A stretch of 64,000 nucleotides of DNA, from the NCBI RefSeq assembly GCF_019649055.1, contig NW_026570314.1, positions 1-64,000 on the forward strand, given 5' to 3'. The notes under the pieces were generated by a model. That model saw nothing but the letters and a program-made list of their open reading frames with translations. It was not told where the DNA came from and made no database searches. Made by a program: the position numbers and the translations under genes. This document shows positions 12,457-22,582 of the stretch, piece by piece (position 1 is the stretch's first letter; every line of letters starts with the position of its first letter). This DNA comes from Paramacrobiotus metropolitanus. Taxonomy: Eukaryota > Tardigrada > Eutardigrada > Parachela > Macrobiotidae.

Positions 12457-13029
12457 TGACGTGTGGGAGTAGGATCACACGCCGGATGTACGTACGGATG
12501 CTGACTGTCCGCCTTCCACCTGCAACACAAACGAATAATCTAGTCAATCAATGCTGTGATTTGCTGTTCTCTTTTACTAGCGATGTATATGATGTCATAA
12601 CGCGAAGTCTATATAAGTTTTGGTTATCACTAATATCGGAATCAGTAGTCTGAGATTTACTGCTGAGACTGCTTTCTAATTACAATTTCCTAGCGTTGTG
12701 AACTGTGTTGTGAATTGGATAAAGAGACAGCAATACTTGTTCCTACTGAAGTGCATAGTTGTTCCCGGATTATCGCTTAGTATACAGGTTTGCTCGTGAC
12801 ACAATCGTCCTAGCTCTTGCCGATCCTCACAGGACTTACGACCGGAAGTTGTGGTTAGCTCGTTCCTGAGGGATTCCTGACTCGTGTTCCTGAATCGTTT
12901 ATCGCTTTCCTACCGTAGTTCCTCTGTTACAGATTGAGAGTACGAGTGCCTACCGATTGAGCATTACAGGCGTGGAAGAGTAAAGATTGTTCATGGAGCC
13001 TTAAACGGCGTGAACGCTTATACACGACA
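12457..13029 (+). mobile_element. Solo LTR (Gypsy/Ty3-like) with 4-bp target duplication
   Basis: This 573-bp unit begins TGACGTGTGGGAG and ends TACACGACA, giving the TG...CA ends of an LTR. It is flanked by ACAT at 12453-12456 and ACAT at 13030-13033, a clean target-site duplication. A TATATAAG box lies near 12608. A second, inverted copy of the same LTR occurs at 51777-52360, where a G-rich polypurine tract precedes it. No internal retrotransposon sequence adjoins this copy, so it is a solo LTR left by recombination. Confidence 0.8.
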
Positions 13030-13034
13030 ACATA

Positions 13035-13520
13035 GATGTTTTTCCCACAACTACTAGTGGTACTACGACTACTAGCGCACCTTATTATCCTGTACCCACT
13101 CCAGCTGGTGCTACCACACCGAAAACCAACCCCCCATTCGGTGGTGGAATTACTCCCACGGCTGGTGCTTTCACTACTACCACGTCCTCTACTCTAGATA
13201 CTACCACGACGACGACGACAACAACAACAACGACTACAACAACAACTTTGGCTGGTCGCAAAAAACGCGCCTATAGCGGATGTCCAGATTACTTAGTTAA
13301 TAACTGCGCGTGGAACTGTCAGTATGCTGGGACTACCAGTACCAGTAACTGGTGGTCGACGACACCCGGCTGGGGTCACCCCACCCCCACGACGGCATAC
13401 CAACACGGCCAGGGATGGGGAGCGCCTGCCGAGACAGAATCGGGTCTCTCTCTGGATATCGTCAAGTTCATCCAGAGCTTAGGACAGAAAGGGTCCAAGT
13501 TGTACAATTTCTTCCGGTAG
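13035..13520 (+). pseudogene. 5'-truncated Thr-rich protein fragment
   Basis: An open frame without any ATG starts right after the solo LTR and its target duplication and runs to TAG at 13518. It encodes a Thr-rich stretch with a run of ACN codons (13200-13245), then GRKKR, a dibasic cleavage-like site, then a Cys-bearing segment (GCPDYLVNNCAWNC), a Trp/Gly/Pro-rich segment, and a basic C-terminus ending KLYNFFR. The composition suggests the end of a secreted or surface protein. The LTR insertion appears to have removed or displaced the 5' part. I do not recognise the family. Confidence 0.4.
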
Positions 13521-13524
13521 TCTA

Positions 13525-13690
13525 CCGTATGCCGTATACGGCAGTGCCGTATGCCGTAGCCCATTGTAAAACCGTGTTTTTGGCTTACGGTTACGTACGG
13601 CATGTTGTTCGCCGTAGTCTATTCCTATACGGTTACGTACGGCTGGACCGTACAGTAGCCGTATACGGCAGTACAGTAGTTAGTGATTTG
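13525..13690. repeat. CCGTATACGGC-type palindrome cluster
   Basis: Several overlapping copies of CCGTATACGG, CCGTATGCCG and TACGGTTACGTACGGC, all self-complementary or nearly so, fill about 160 bp just upstream of BTB copy 1. The block is followed by a segment (GCGAAGCAAACGTCT, then GGCGGCTGCC and CCGTTGCAAATCA) that recurs in diverged form at 17697-17750, upstream of copy 2. Confidence 0.6.
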
Positions 13691-14031
13691 CGAAGCAAAC
13701 GTCTAGGGCGGCTGCCCCTCCGTTGCAAATCATAAATCCGTTGCAAATCACAGAGCATTGCAAATCGACATTACGAACTGGTCAGATCATCCGCGTCCAC
13801 CGTGATGGATTCTCTACGTCGTATGATATGTTGAATGCTTATCGTTTGTTCTTGTAATTCATTTCACCTTTCATCTATCTGGTTTTCTTCGATAGACAGC
13901 ATTTCCAGGGTCCTTATCCTCACTATTGTCTGCTGTTTCGTTCGGAGCTTATTGAACAGGATTGTATTTGTGTTACAGTGTTCAATAGTCCCTGGCAGGC
14001 TGCAGCAGATTTGCGTTTTGCAACAGCAACC

Positions 14032-16509
14032 ATGTCCCAAAGCTTCCCAGAGCCTCCCAACCGCAATAATCGTGGTGAGGCCACAAAGGTTGCAAAGTGT
14101 TTGCGACAGGTGTTAGATTGTGGCGGAATGAGCGATGTTCAGTTCGCGGTGGGACGCCAGTATGGCGCAGTGAGGATCTTTCCAGCTCACAGGTGCTTAC
14201 TCTGCTGCACATGCGATGGCGGCTCTCTGTTCTGATTGATACCTAGGTTACTATTGTGTAGAGTCATCATGGTTGCCCGTAGCGACGTGTTCCACACCAT
14301 GTTCTATGGAAGCCTGCCAGAGAACTGCGCGAATCCCGTTAGTATTCCCGATATTCTTCCTGACGCCTTCGCTAATATGCTCAGGTAATACTACAGATAG
14401 TGTCCGATTGGTGGTGTTGCATGATATGCTGTGAGTACCTGTGTGTATGCCTGTATGGAGCAGTGGACGTACTGGGTACCCATCAAAATGAGCGGATTTT
14501 GTTACTACTGTAGCTATATCTACGCGGATACCGTGGCGAACCTCACCGAGGACAATGTGTTTGAGACACTGAACTGCGCCGATAAAAATGCCTTACCGTC
14601 GTTGGTTCGGAAATGCACCCGCTTTATCCTAAACAAGCTCAACAGGGACACCTGTCAAGAAATACTGGACAAGGTAGGTATCATGGGCAGGTTGCTCCGT
14701 TTCTGCTAGTAAATTTGTGTCTTTCTGTAGGCCGTTAGTTATAAATATACCCCACCCATAGTGGAGGATGCCGACTACAATATCATGGAGATGTGTCTTC
14801 GTTTGATTGATGCATCCGCGGAAGGCGTCTGGCAGTCGGATCAGTTCACAGCCATCGGACAAGAGGCGTTGCAGATTATCCTTCCACGAGAGTCGCTGGC
14901 CGCCGATGAAGTGACCATCTATTCGTCGGTTGAAAAGTAAGGAGCACTGGTTGTCTGCTCCAGGAAGATAATAATAGTAATAATAATAATAATAATGGAA
15001 GCAAAGACAGAATACAAACAGCATATATACAACCAGTAGTTAAAGTGGGCCGCGTACGACACGCTGTACGATTTCAGCCAGCTTCAAGGCGAAAATCGGC
15101 AAGTTGGCAGGTGGGCTGTGAGCGCCTGTAGCCAGAAGAATATGGAAGCTTCAGCCGTCAATCGGCGTGAAATGTTGGGCGCGGCATTGTATCTCGTCCG
15201 CTTCCCGCTGTTAACCGATGCACAACTTATGAATGGCCCCGCCAAGGCACTGACGAGCTTCTGCACTTTGTATCACTAGAAGTATTAGTATTATCCAACA
15301 ACGGTAGCCAACTCCTTCAAGTAAATGCGTTTTCCCGGGCCATCGGTAGACACTAATTCGGATTAATCTAGAAAACATAGCTTTTTTGTTTTGGTTTTCT
15401 GAGTCTCATATCGATGGCTGTATAGAGAAGCAAACCGGTCAAGGTTTAGACAAAAGTTACCCAACCTCCGTAGGAATGTCCAATAGGAAGCCGCCACCAG
15501 CAGACGGTCCCAATGGTTTCGATACAATAAACTTAGTTACTTATTTTGTCGGTGGCGTTGCAAGGAACCGGCAAAGTTATAGAATTTGTCTCAGACAATC
15601 TTGTCTCTCGTGTTAACATTTTGCAAGAAGGCAAATAGTGTTGACAAACAGGTCGAGAGAAAGTAAACAAAGCAGTTTTCGTAAATCCATTTGCTTCTCC
15701 CTCCTTTTCCCGTGAATTATACGATCTTTGTTAACCCCGTTATGAATTTGTTCAGACTGCTGCTTCCATCGGAGCTATTGGACATCTTCCGCTACAAGCA
15801 CGCCGATGTCAAATCGGAGCTGCCGTTCCGCACGGAGGCCCGAAAAAGTTAGCACATTCACGCAGTAAACGAAGACTGCCGAGTAATTGCATAGATTTGT
15901 TTTCAGTGAGTGGTCTTAATTGCAGATGAGTCGCGAACCGAGGGCCTCATCAATTTTACGGTGCCAGATGTCAGAAAGCTGGAGGAAGGCGAAACGTTGA
16001 GCGATCCAGTCGTAATTCGGAAGATGCCTTGGTGAGTCGTTCTACGAGGATAAAACGACGAAATGTGATTAAAGGGCAATCGTACTGCAGGAGAATTCTG
16101 GTTAAGAAGCGCACCAAGACAGGGTCTTCTCAGACTCAGTGGGGCTGTTTTGTAAAATGTGATGTTGAGGTGAATTCGGACTCCTGGAAATGTGAAGCTG
16201 TTGTAGAACTCCGAATTTTACCATGGAAAGCGGAGTTAGCTCCCATTAGTCAAAGTATGTTTTGCTGACCGCTATCAGCACTCTTCAGACAGAATATCCG
16301 GTAAAACGTTCGTTTACATATGCTTGCTTCAGCGACATACGATGAGTTCTGCAAAAATGAAATTGACTGGGGAAATAGGAATTATGGAACTTCGAAACCT
16401 ATAGCATACGAGGTAATGTTTCTCGGACCACAGATTAAAATAGGACCATAGAATAATAAGTTTTGTGCTCAAGGACTTACTGGACCCGACGAAAGGATAC
16501 GTTAATTAA
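14032..16509 (+). CDS. BTB-BACK-MATH protein, copy 1 (damaged)
   Basis: First of seven tandem paralogues. Exons: 14032-14192, 14262-14384, 14514-14673, 14731-14936, 15111-15269, 15756-15847, 15926-16031, 16091-16254, 16333-16412, 16474-16509; about 428 residues. BTB covers exons 1-3 (SDVQFAVG, FHTMFYGSLPE), BACK exons 4-6, MATH exons 7-10 (NFTVPDV, DSWKCEAVVELRILPW, EIDWGN). The usual exon-5 donor has become AAG|GCACTG, and exon 6 is 5 nt shorter than in the other copies. A GT 23 nt downstream (TTT|GTATCA) restores the frame exactly, so I used it. In the last exon an 84-bp perfect palindrome brings a TAA after the residues DPTKGYVN and removes the final MATH strand. The residual ancestral end is at 16550-16611. 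Exon 4 is 21 nt longer than in the sister copies. Function is inferred as a Cullin-3 substrate adaptor. It may be a young pseudogene. Confidence 0.72.
14970..14997. repeat. AAT/ATA microsatellite
   Basis: Short run of ATA/AAT triplets within intron 4 of BTB copy 1. Confidence 0.8.
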
Positions 16510-16549
16510 TTAACGTATCCTTTCGTCGGGTCCAGTAAGTCCTTGAGCA
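16466..16549. repeat. 84-bp perfect palindrome in last exon of BTB copy 1
   Basis: Positions 16466-16507 and 16508-16549 are exact reverse complements, 42 bp each, with no spacer, centred on GTTAATTAATTAAC. The left arm is the intron end plus the first codons of exon 10 (LLDPTKGYV). The right arm is its inverted copy, after which the original exon sequence resumes (GGTTATAACCCTAGTGAC). It therefore arose by inverted duplication of a piece of the gene itself. Confidence 0.9.
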
Positions 16550-18113
16550 GGGTTATAACCCTAGTGACTTCTCGCTTAAACTGCAAGTCAAGCTCACTGC
16601 TGACCTCCCTTTCTGAGTTGATTGAACGCCCTTGGTCAGGACTGGCGTAATCTGACTAACAATATTTTGGCTAATATAAAATATAAGACTGTTATTAAAT
16701 ATAGGTAATGTCTGGGTTTCGACACGCACCGTTGAATAAAAGAAGTATTTCGTTTTTTCAATGGTTCTTGAACCGACGATGTCTTTGGCAAAATCTCCGA
16801 TTAGCTCGAACTTGCGAAGTTGTCTGATTGAGTTAAGTAGCGTTAGATGAAGTATTTTGGAGGCCGATACAGCCTTGAAAATTGAAATAATAAATTCTGT
16901 TTTACTCATTAGTACCGATTGACTTTGGTGTTGGGTATCAGAATTGTAGATTGTGCAACAAGGCACAGAATATTCCGAGTGTACTTAAATGGCAATAGCT
17001 ATACTTATTACGGTAGAGCGGAAGACTAGCTAGTTTGCCATTACAAGACCAGAGCCAACTGTTCACTTGGCATTAAGCCACCCTGTGAACCTTTTATATA
17101 AAGATATTAACCCAGAAATTCTCCGCAAACAAAACAGTCAAAACACTAACATTTCCATTTTCTATCAGCAGTACGTACAAATTTACAATACTTGATACAC
17201 AGCATTAGGCCATTAGCACAGTAGTTAGTACACCGGCCAAGGTGCGGGGAGCGGATCGTGTGTGATATGTTCAAAGAGCTGCCGCCGACACGATTTATAA
17301 CCTCAAGATGTCACCTGCGGGGCGATGACGAACCTTCGATTCTGAGTAGCTTACCGCCCAAAGGTGCAGTAGCTGGGTAGCATTCGTGATTTGCGTGGAC
17401 ACGCCGTTTCGGGGTGGTTGGAAGTCAGATGCCTATGAGATGCCGAGAAGTCAGCGTAGTCCGGCCCGTAACGACACGGGCTTTTCCGGTCACTTTTTAA
17501 AAAGCGCGCGCTCGCAAGATGATGTTTCATGTACATCTACACTAACGGAAAACCAATCTCTACGAATAGAAAAGCGCATGCTCCATAAAAAAGTGTAAAG
17601 TGCTCTGTAAATTGTGGGGCGATGCCGATGGCGGTAGCCGGGTAGCGTATGCGCAGTTTCATTTTGCCGCATTGCGAAATTCCTGTAGTCAGTGATGTGC
17701 GAAGCAACGTCTCTGGCGGCTGCCACTCCGCCGCAAATCACGAATTCTGCTGACCACAGAAACGGCAGTCACAATACTCTGTGGTTGCACTAAACGCGTG
17801 CAATCTGTTCTGCAGTTTGACTTCGTTCGCATCCGTTGAGAATGTTCAAATTCAAATTATGTGCTTACGACGAAATCTTATATCTATATCTCGGAACTTT
17901 GAATCACCTTTCCCATTTTGGATTCTGAACGTGGATTGGTCAGGTTGCGACTAACACTAGCGATCCCTGTTTCTGCGCTATTTCGTTAAATTTGACTGGT
18001 ATTCAGATTCTGACCTGCGCCGCCTGCAAAGTGTTATCCGTAGTACTGGCTAACTCTCCAGTGTCTGAAAATCCCGCGCCATCCTCGAACTACTCGTATA
18101 CAATCACGGCAGG
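16510..18113. other. Intergenic between BTB copies 1 and 2
   Basis: It begins with the stranded end of copy 1's last exon (16550-16611, reading NPSDFSLKLQV then TADLPF and a stop). The segment 17690-17760 resembles 13680-13750, which points to duplication of upstream DNA together with the gene. Nothing else is recognised. Confidence 0.5.
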
Positions 18114-20277
18114 ATGGCGAAGATTGGCGATTGTTTCAAGCCGTTGCTGGCCTGTAGGAAAATCAGTGATGTTCAGTTCGCGGTGGGACGTGATTATGGC
18201 ATAGCAAAAATCTTTCCAGCGCACAGGTGAGGACTGACTGACTGAGTGACTGAGGATTGGTTAAATACATTACTGCACGCTTTCCAGCACATTCATCCAT
18301 AGTTTGCCAATACGTTTCCTCCGCCTCGATTCCGTTTTACAGCCATTTAGAATTATTGTCAGTGTATTTATGTAGATTGGTCCTTAGTGTTCGCAGCGTT
18401 GTTTTCGAAACCATGTTCTACGGAAGTCTCCCGGATAAATGTACGGGTCCCATCGACATCCCGGACATTCTTCCGGACGCCTTCGCCAACATGCTGAGGT
18501 TCTTCTGACGTGCAAATTTTGCTGCTTTTGCATCCAGTACTGTACATGACCGCACAATTTGCGCAGCTTCCTCTACACCGATAAGGTGACGAATTTCACT
18601 CAGGACAACGTCTTCGACACGTTAAAATGCGCTGACAAGTACGATTTACCGTTGCTGGTGACCATGTGCACGGACTTCGTCCTGGACACGATCGACGTTC
18701 ACAACTGCTTGGATAGTCTGGACAGCGTAGGTTATCTCAGTAGGTTATGCTGCATTGAGCTGTCTCATATTTATTGAGAATCGTTGATCCCTAGGCTCTG
18801 CACTTTGGAGAGGCCGCGCCGAGCATCCTGGAGAAGTGTTTGTGTTTGATTGATGAATCAGTAATTATCTGGCGGTCGGAAAAGTTCCGCACGATCGGGG
18901 AGAAAGCTTTACGAGCCATTCTGCAACGGGATACTTTGACAGCCAACGAACATAGCATCTGTTCGTCTGTTAACGAGTAAATCAATTATTTGAGCAGTAA
19001 GACACTGCAACGCTTGTCTTATCTTTGACTTTTATTATACGGTTTTGAAGGTGGTCTGCAAACATGTGCGCGCAGAGGAACATGGACGCTACCCCCGCCA
19101 ATCGACGTGAAGTATTGGGCCAGGCGCTGTATCTCATTCGATTTCCGCTCATGACCGAAGCTCAGCTGTTAGATGGTCCCGTTAAGGTGCGTTATATGCA
19201 TCGATTTAGGGCCACTTTGTTAATTAGTTTTACACCCCTGGCCAGGGACTATCTACAATGTATGTAGCTAGGGACCTTTGGAGCGATCGATAAGTCTAGT
19301 ACACGGTGAACTACGAAACCTTTAAAGTGCAATTGAAACTAAATGTATTTGGTGAAATTTTTTGCTTTATTCAGAGTGGTCTGTTGCTACAGTCGGAGGC
19401 ACTGGACATATATCTCCATAAACATGCCACTACCAAGCCGGAGCTCTTGTTCCGAACGGATCCCCGACAAAGTTAGCGCTCTCACGTGTTTTTTGAAAAT
19501 TGTAGCCCTTGCCCAGCGAAGCTATGAATGTACCAAGGTCCATTTGTTCGTCCATAAATTGACTATAATAATGTTGGCGTCTGTTCCAGATGTACGCGCT
19601 GAGGGTGTTATTCATTATACTATTCCGGATTTGAGGGAACTACGAGACCAGCATGCGACCAGCGATTTTATAACAGTGAGAAAGCTGCTTTGGTAGGAGG
19701 CTTGCTCTGGAATTACCAATCGATAGTTGTTACTTGTACTTTGAAGACAATAGCAATTGACAGGGTTTCCTTTTAGGGGTATCGGCGTTGCACAAAAAAT
19801 GCACGGTGCTCTGGGCTTCTACCTACTATGTACTGGATATTATGCGAGGTTGGATTCCTGGACGTGCCATGTTAATGCAGAGTTGCGACTGCTGCCTTGG
19901 AAAACGGAAACTGAGCCAATTACGAAACGTATGCATACTGATGTTGATCATCCGCTACCACAGCACGATTGTCATACTCGCAAAAATATTCTTGATTCAT
20001 CTAGCATTGTCGCGGCTGTTTGACAAGAAATCATTGGCCTGGGGATACAGGAAATTTATCTCTATGGAGGTTAGTGTGTTGCACGGGAAACGCATAATTG
20101 CAGTTTTAAGCATAACTGCAGTTTCATCTAGAGGCTACAGTACACATTGTTCACCAAATGATAAGGGTTTGCTTCAAGGAATTACTGGATCCGGATAACG
20201 GCTACGTCAATCCTAGTGACTTCTCCTTGAGACTGGAGATCAAAGTGACTGCTGACCTTCCTACTGGAATCGAATGA
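18114..20277 (+). CDS. BTB-BACK-MATH protein, copy 2
   Basis: Exons: 18114-18226, 18376-18498, 18567-18726, 18795-18976, 19051-19186, 19375-19471, 19590-19692, 19777-19928, 20005-20069, 20179-20277; 409 residues with an unbroken frame. BTB: SDVQFAVGRDYG, ETMFYGSLPDK, LYTDKVTNFTQDNVFDTL. BACK: ILEKCLCLIDES, QRDTLTANEH, LYLIRFPLM, LDIYLHKH. MATH: IHYTIPDLRELR, DSWTCHVNAELRLLPW, SRLFDKK, ISMEELLDP. The ancestral start of this family (ATG-TCT-GAA-AAT in copy 4) is GTG here, and the sequence after it is out of frame. The ATG at 18114 (MAKIGDCFK) is the first in-frame start, so the protein lacks about 16 N-terminal residues but keeps BTB. An AATAAA lies about 430 bp past the stop (20709). The family role is inferred as a ubiquitin-ligase adaptor. 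Confidence 0.8.
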
Positions 20278-22582
20278 TTGAAGTGTGCATACGGACGCGC
20301 CAGGAATAAGGAACGCGAAATAAGGAATACGAAACTAAAATCGCTCCAGAAATGGTTTTTCGCTTCCTGGTGCATGGAGGGATGGCGAAATCGTTCATGT
20401 ACGCTGTCGGGTTTTGTATCAGTTCTTCGGTTCGATCATGGAGCTCGTAGGATAGTGAGATCATGAGATCGGTCGTGTACAGATTATAAAATTGTTTGAT
20501 TAGAATAACAGTGCCATGTGTTGGTTGAAGATTTCGTCCTGAAGCGATTATGTTGTTTTGACGGTACATGAGTACAGCACAGTCTGCATATCTGTGCGAC
20601 TGTGCGGACCGTGCCAAATTTCATTCAGAGTACACTTGTAACGCTCATTGCTTTGTACAGTAATGAGTACAGAGTAGGCTGAATAACGAAGCTTGAAATG
20701 TTAAACAATAAATCAGAGCAGCTTAAACTAAAATTTAAGGCGTTGAAAAAAGATATCAAAGAAATTCAATGATTTATTGCCAAAGTGTAGGGTCAGTTAC
20801 AATATGCAAAGGTTACTGAACGTCGCCCGCCCAGGAAATTGTTCGCACATCGTGAACCGAAGTACACTTATATGCAAGGATTTCGTACAAACTTTTTGGC
20901 TGATCAGGATCTTATAACTTGATTGACTGAGAGTCATGAAATGATGCTTGTTTGAGGATCAGATAAAGAATTTTGCTGCAGGATTCCGTTTCAGTACTCA
21001 ATTACCGTCTCAGTGCGCGTTGCAGTACGCACCATGTGTCCCATGGTAAGTCCAGAATTACACCGGCTGATGCCGACACCGTGCGAACAAGCGACTGAGT
21101 CATTAAAATTGTCACATAGATTGATGTCTGCGCCACTCAAGATTAAGGACCGCTTCCTGCTTGCAGAAGCCACTTCCGGTGATGCCCTTGGCAGTGACGT
21201 CGATAAAGTAGTAAATTTCTTTGTCCTTGACGGTTCGCCAACTTCAGCATCCATCGAAGTCGAGTTCATTCAAAGCCGGCGAATCGCTAACGCCGTCTGC
21301 GATGACCACGGCGCCTGCACTCCGACAGCCCGCCATGAACGATGTGTTTCGTTCGAGGCGACGAAGAAGGCGTGTGTGTCTCCCGCTTGTCTCCCGCAGA
21401 TCATAGCCGCGGACGACAACGTCCCATCGTGCCGTAGCAACGATGAAAGTACCAGCGTTGCTACGTTGTGTGTATTTAGTTGGTATTTTGCTGTTGTTCC
21501 GAGCGGACAATATAAAAAATTATGCCGTTCGTTACATATATTTCATCATTGTTCAGCCGTTTGGCCATTTCCTCCACCGTCTTGCACATTAACATTGACG
21601 CTGCAGCTGAGTGCTCAGATCGAAGTGGGCATTGGGCGTGTCACCTTCTGACCTACTACCTGAAATTTGCAGTGGATGGTTTTAGACTCTGAGCCTACTG
21701 GAGGACACGATGGCGGCGAAGAAGTTTGCGTCCGTCGTGCAATGAAGAGACAGGCGATATGGGTAGGTCTGCCGCGAATAAAGCGCATGAATCAGCTCAG
21801 CGCAGCCCCTTTATCTTTTAGCATGGCATGGGGCGTGTAATGTATGGCGTCACGAGATTTCCATATTGCCCAATCCCATGGCAACGTGCCATGAGATTGT
21901 CTCGCCTTATTATTATTGTTGTTGTTGCCCTTTGTTTGTTGTATTCAGTTCACGATGAAATAAAGAGCAGATCGCTCCTTCACGTCGTGACAGGGCGGTT
22001 TGGTCTCGTCGACGCCTGTCCTTGGTTAGAAGGTGCATCGGTTGAGGAGGGATTTCTCTCGGTGATCATGGGCGCGTCCACCACGTCTTATACGACGCGA
22101 CGACCATCTCTCCCCATTGGCACATATCATGCTCGCTTCCATGGAAAGCGGCATCGCCACAAAAGGAACTCGCCATTCCCTGTGACAACTGCATCATGAT
22201 CGCTCCGGTGTTCTGGTGGTGTCATGGAACTGTGCACTAATTTTGAAAGACATGTCTGCCACTAATAATGCCGAAAACTATCAAGAGAGTCTGGACTCTA
22301 AAGAAATAGATGTACGACTCGACTCGTATTTGTTGAAATGATTACTGTCCACTATCCACTGGTGGGTGGATATTGCCCACCGCCAACGGGTGAGAGGCAG
22401 TGTACGTGATACCGTGCAGCGTGACAGCGTCAAGAGAAATTAACGTTCCCGTAATCAAAACGGAGTGACTATTTTGCCGCAGTTTTTGCGGCAAAATAGC
22501 CTTAGCCTAATCAAAAGTTCTGATTCAAAAAAATCAAAACACGCTTTTTAACACGTTTACTGCTTTGTTTTACTCCTCAGTG
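20278..22582. other. Intergenic between BTB copies 2 and 3
   Basis: Several overlapping open frames exist at 21000-21650 on both strands and at 21828-22199 on the plus strand, but none shows a recognisable domain. A 15-base string, GCCACTTCCGGTGAT (21169-21183), recurs upstream of copy 5 (28962-28976), which suggests the flanking DNA was duplicated with the genes. Confidence 0.45.

Noticed and set aside
13525-13690. CRISPR-like repeat array
   Set aside because: The repeats are overlapping palindromes without unique spacers, and the DNA is eukaryotic.
21013-21651. 212-codon plus-strand frame and overlapping minus-strand frames
   Set aside because: Several frames are open together in GC-rich DNA. 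None shows a domain, and the composition is not protein-like.
21828-22199. Plus-strand 123-codon frame with a hydrophobic stretch (LIIIVVVALCLLYSV)
   Set aside because: The hydrophobic run comes from an ATT/GTT triplet repeat and the rest has no coding character or family resemblance.
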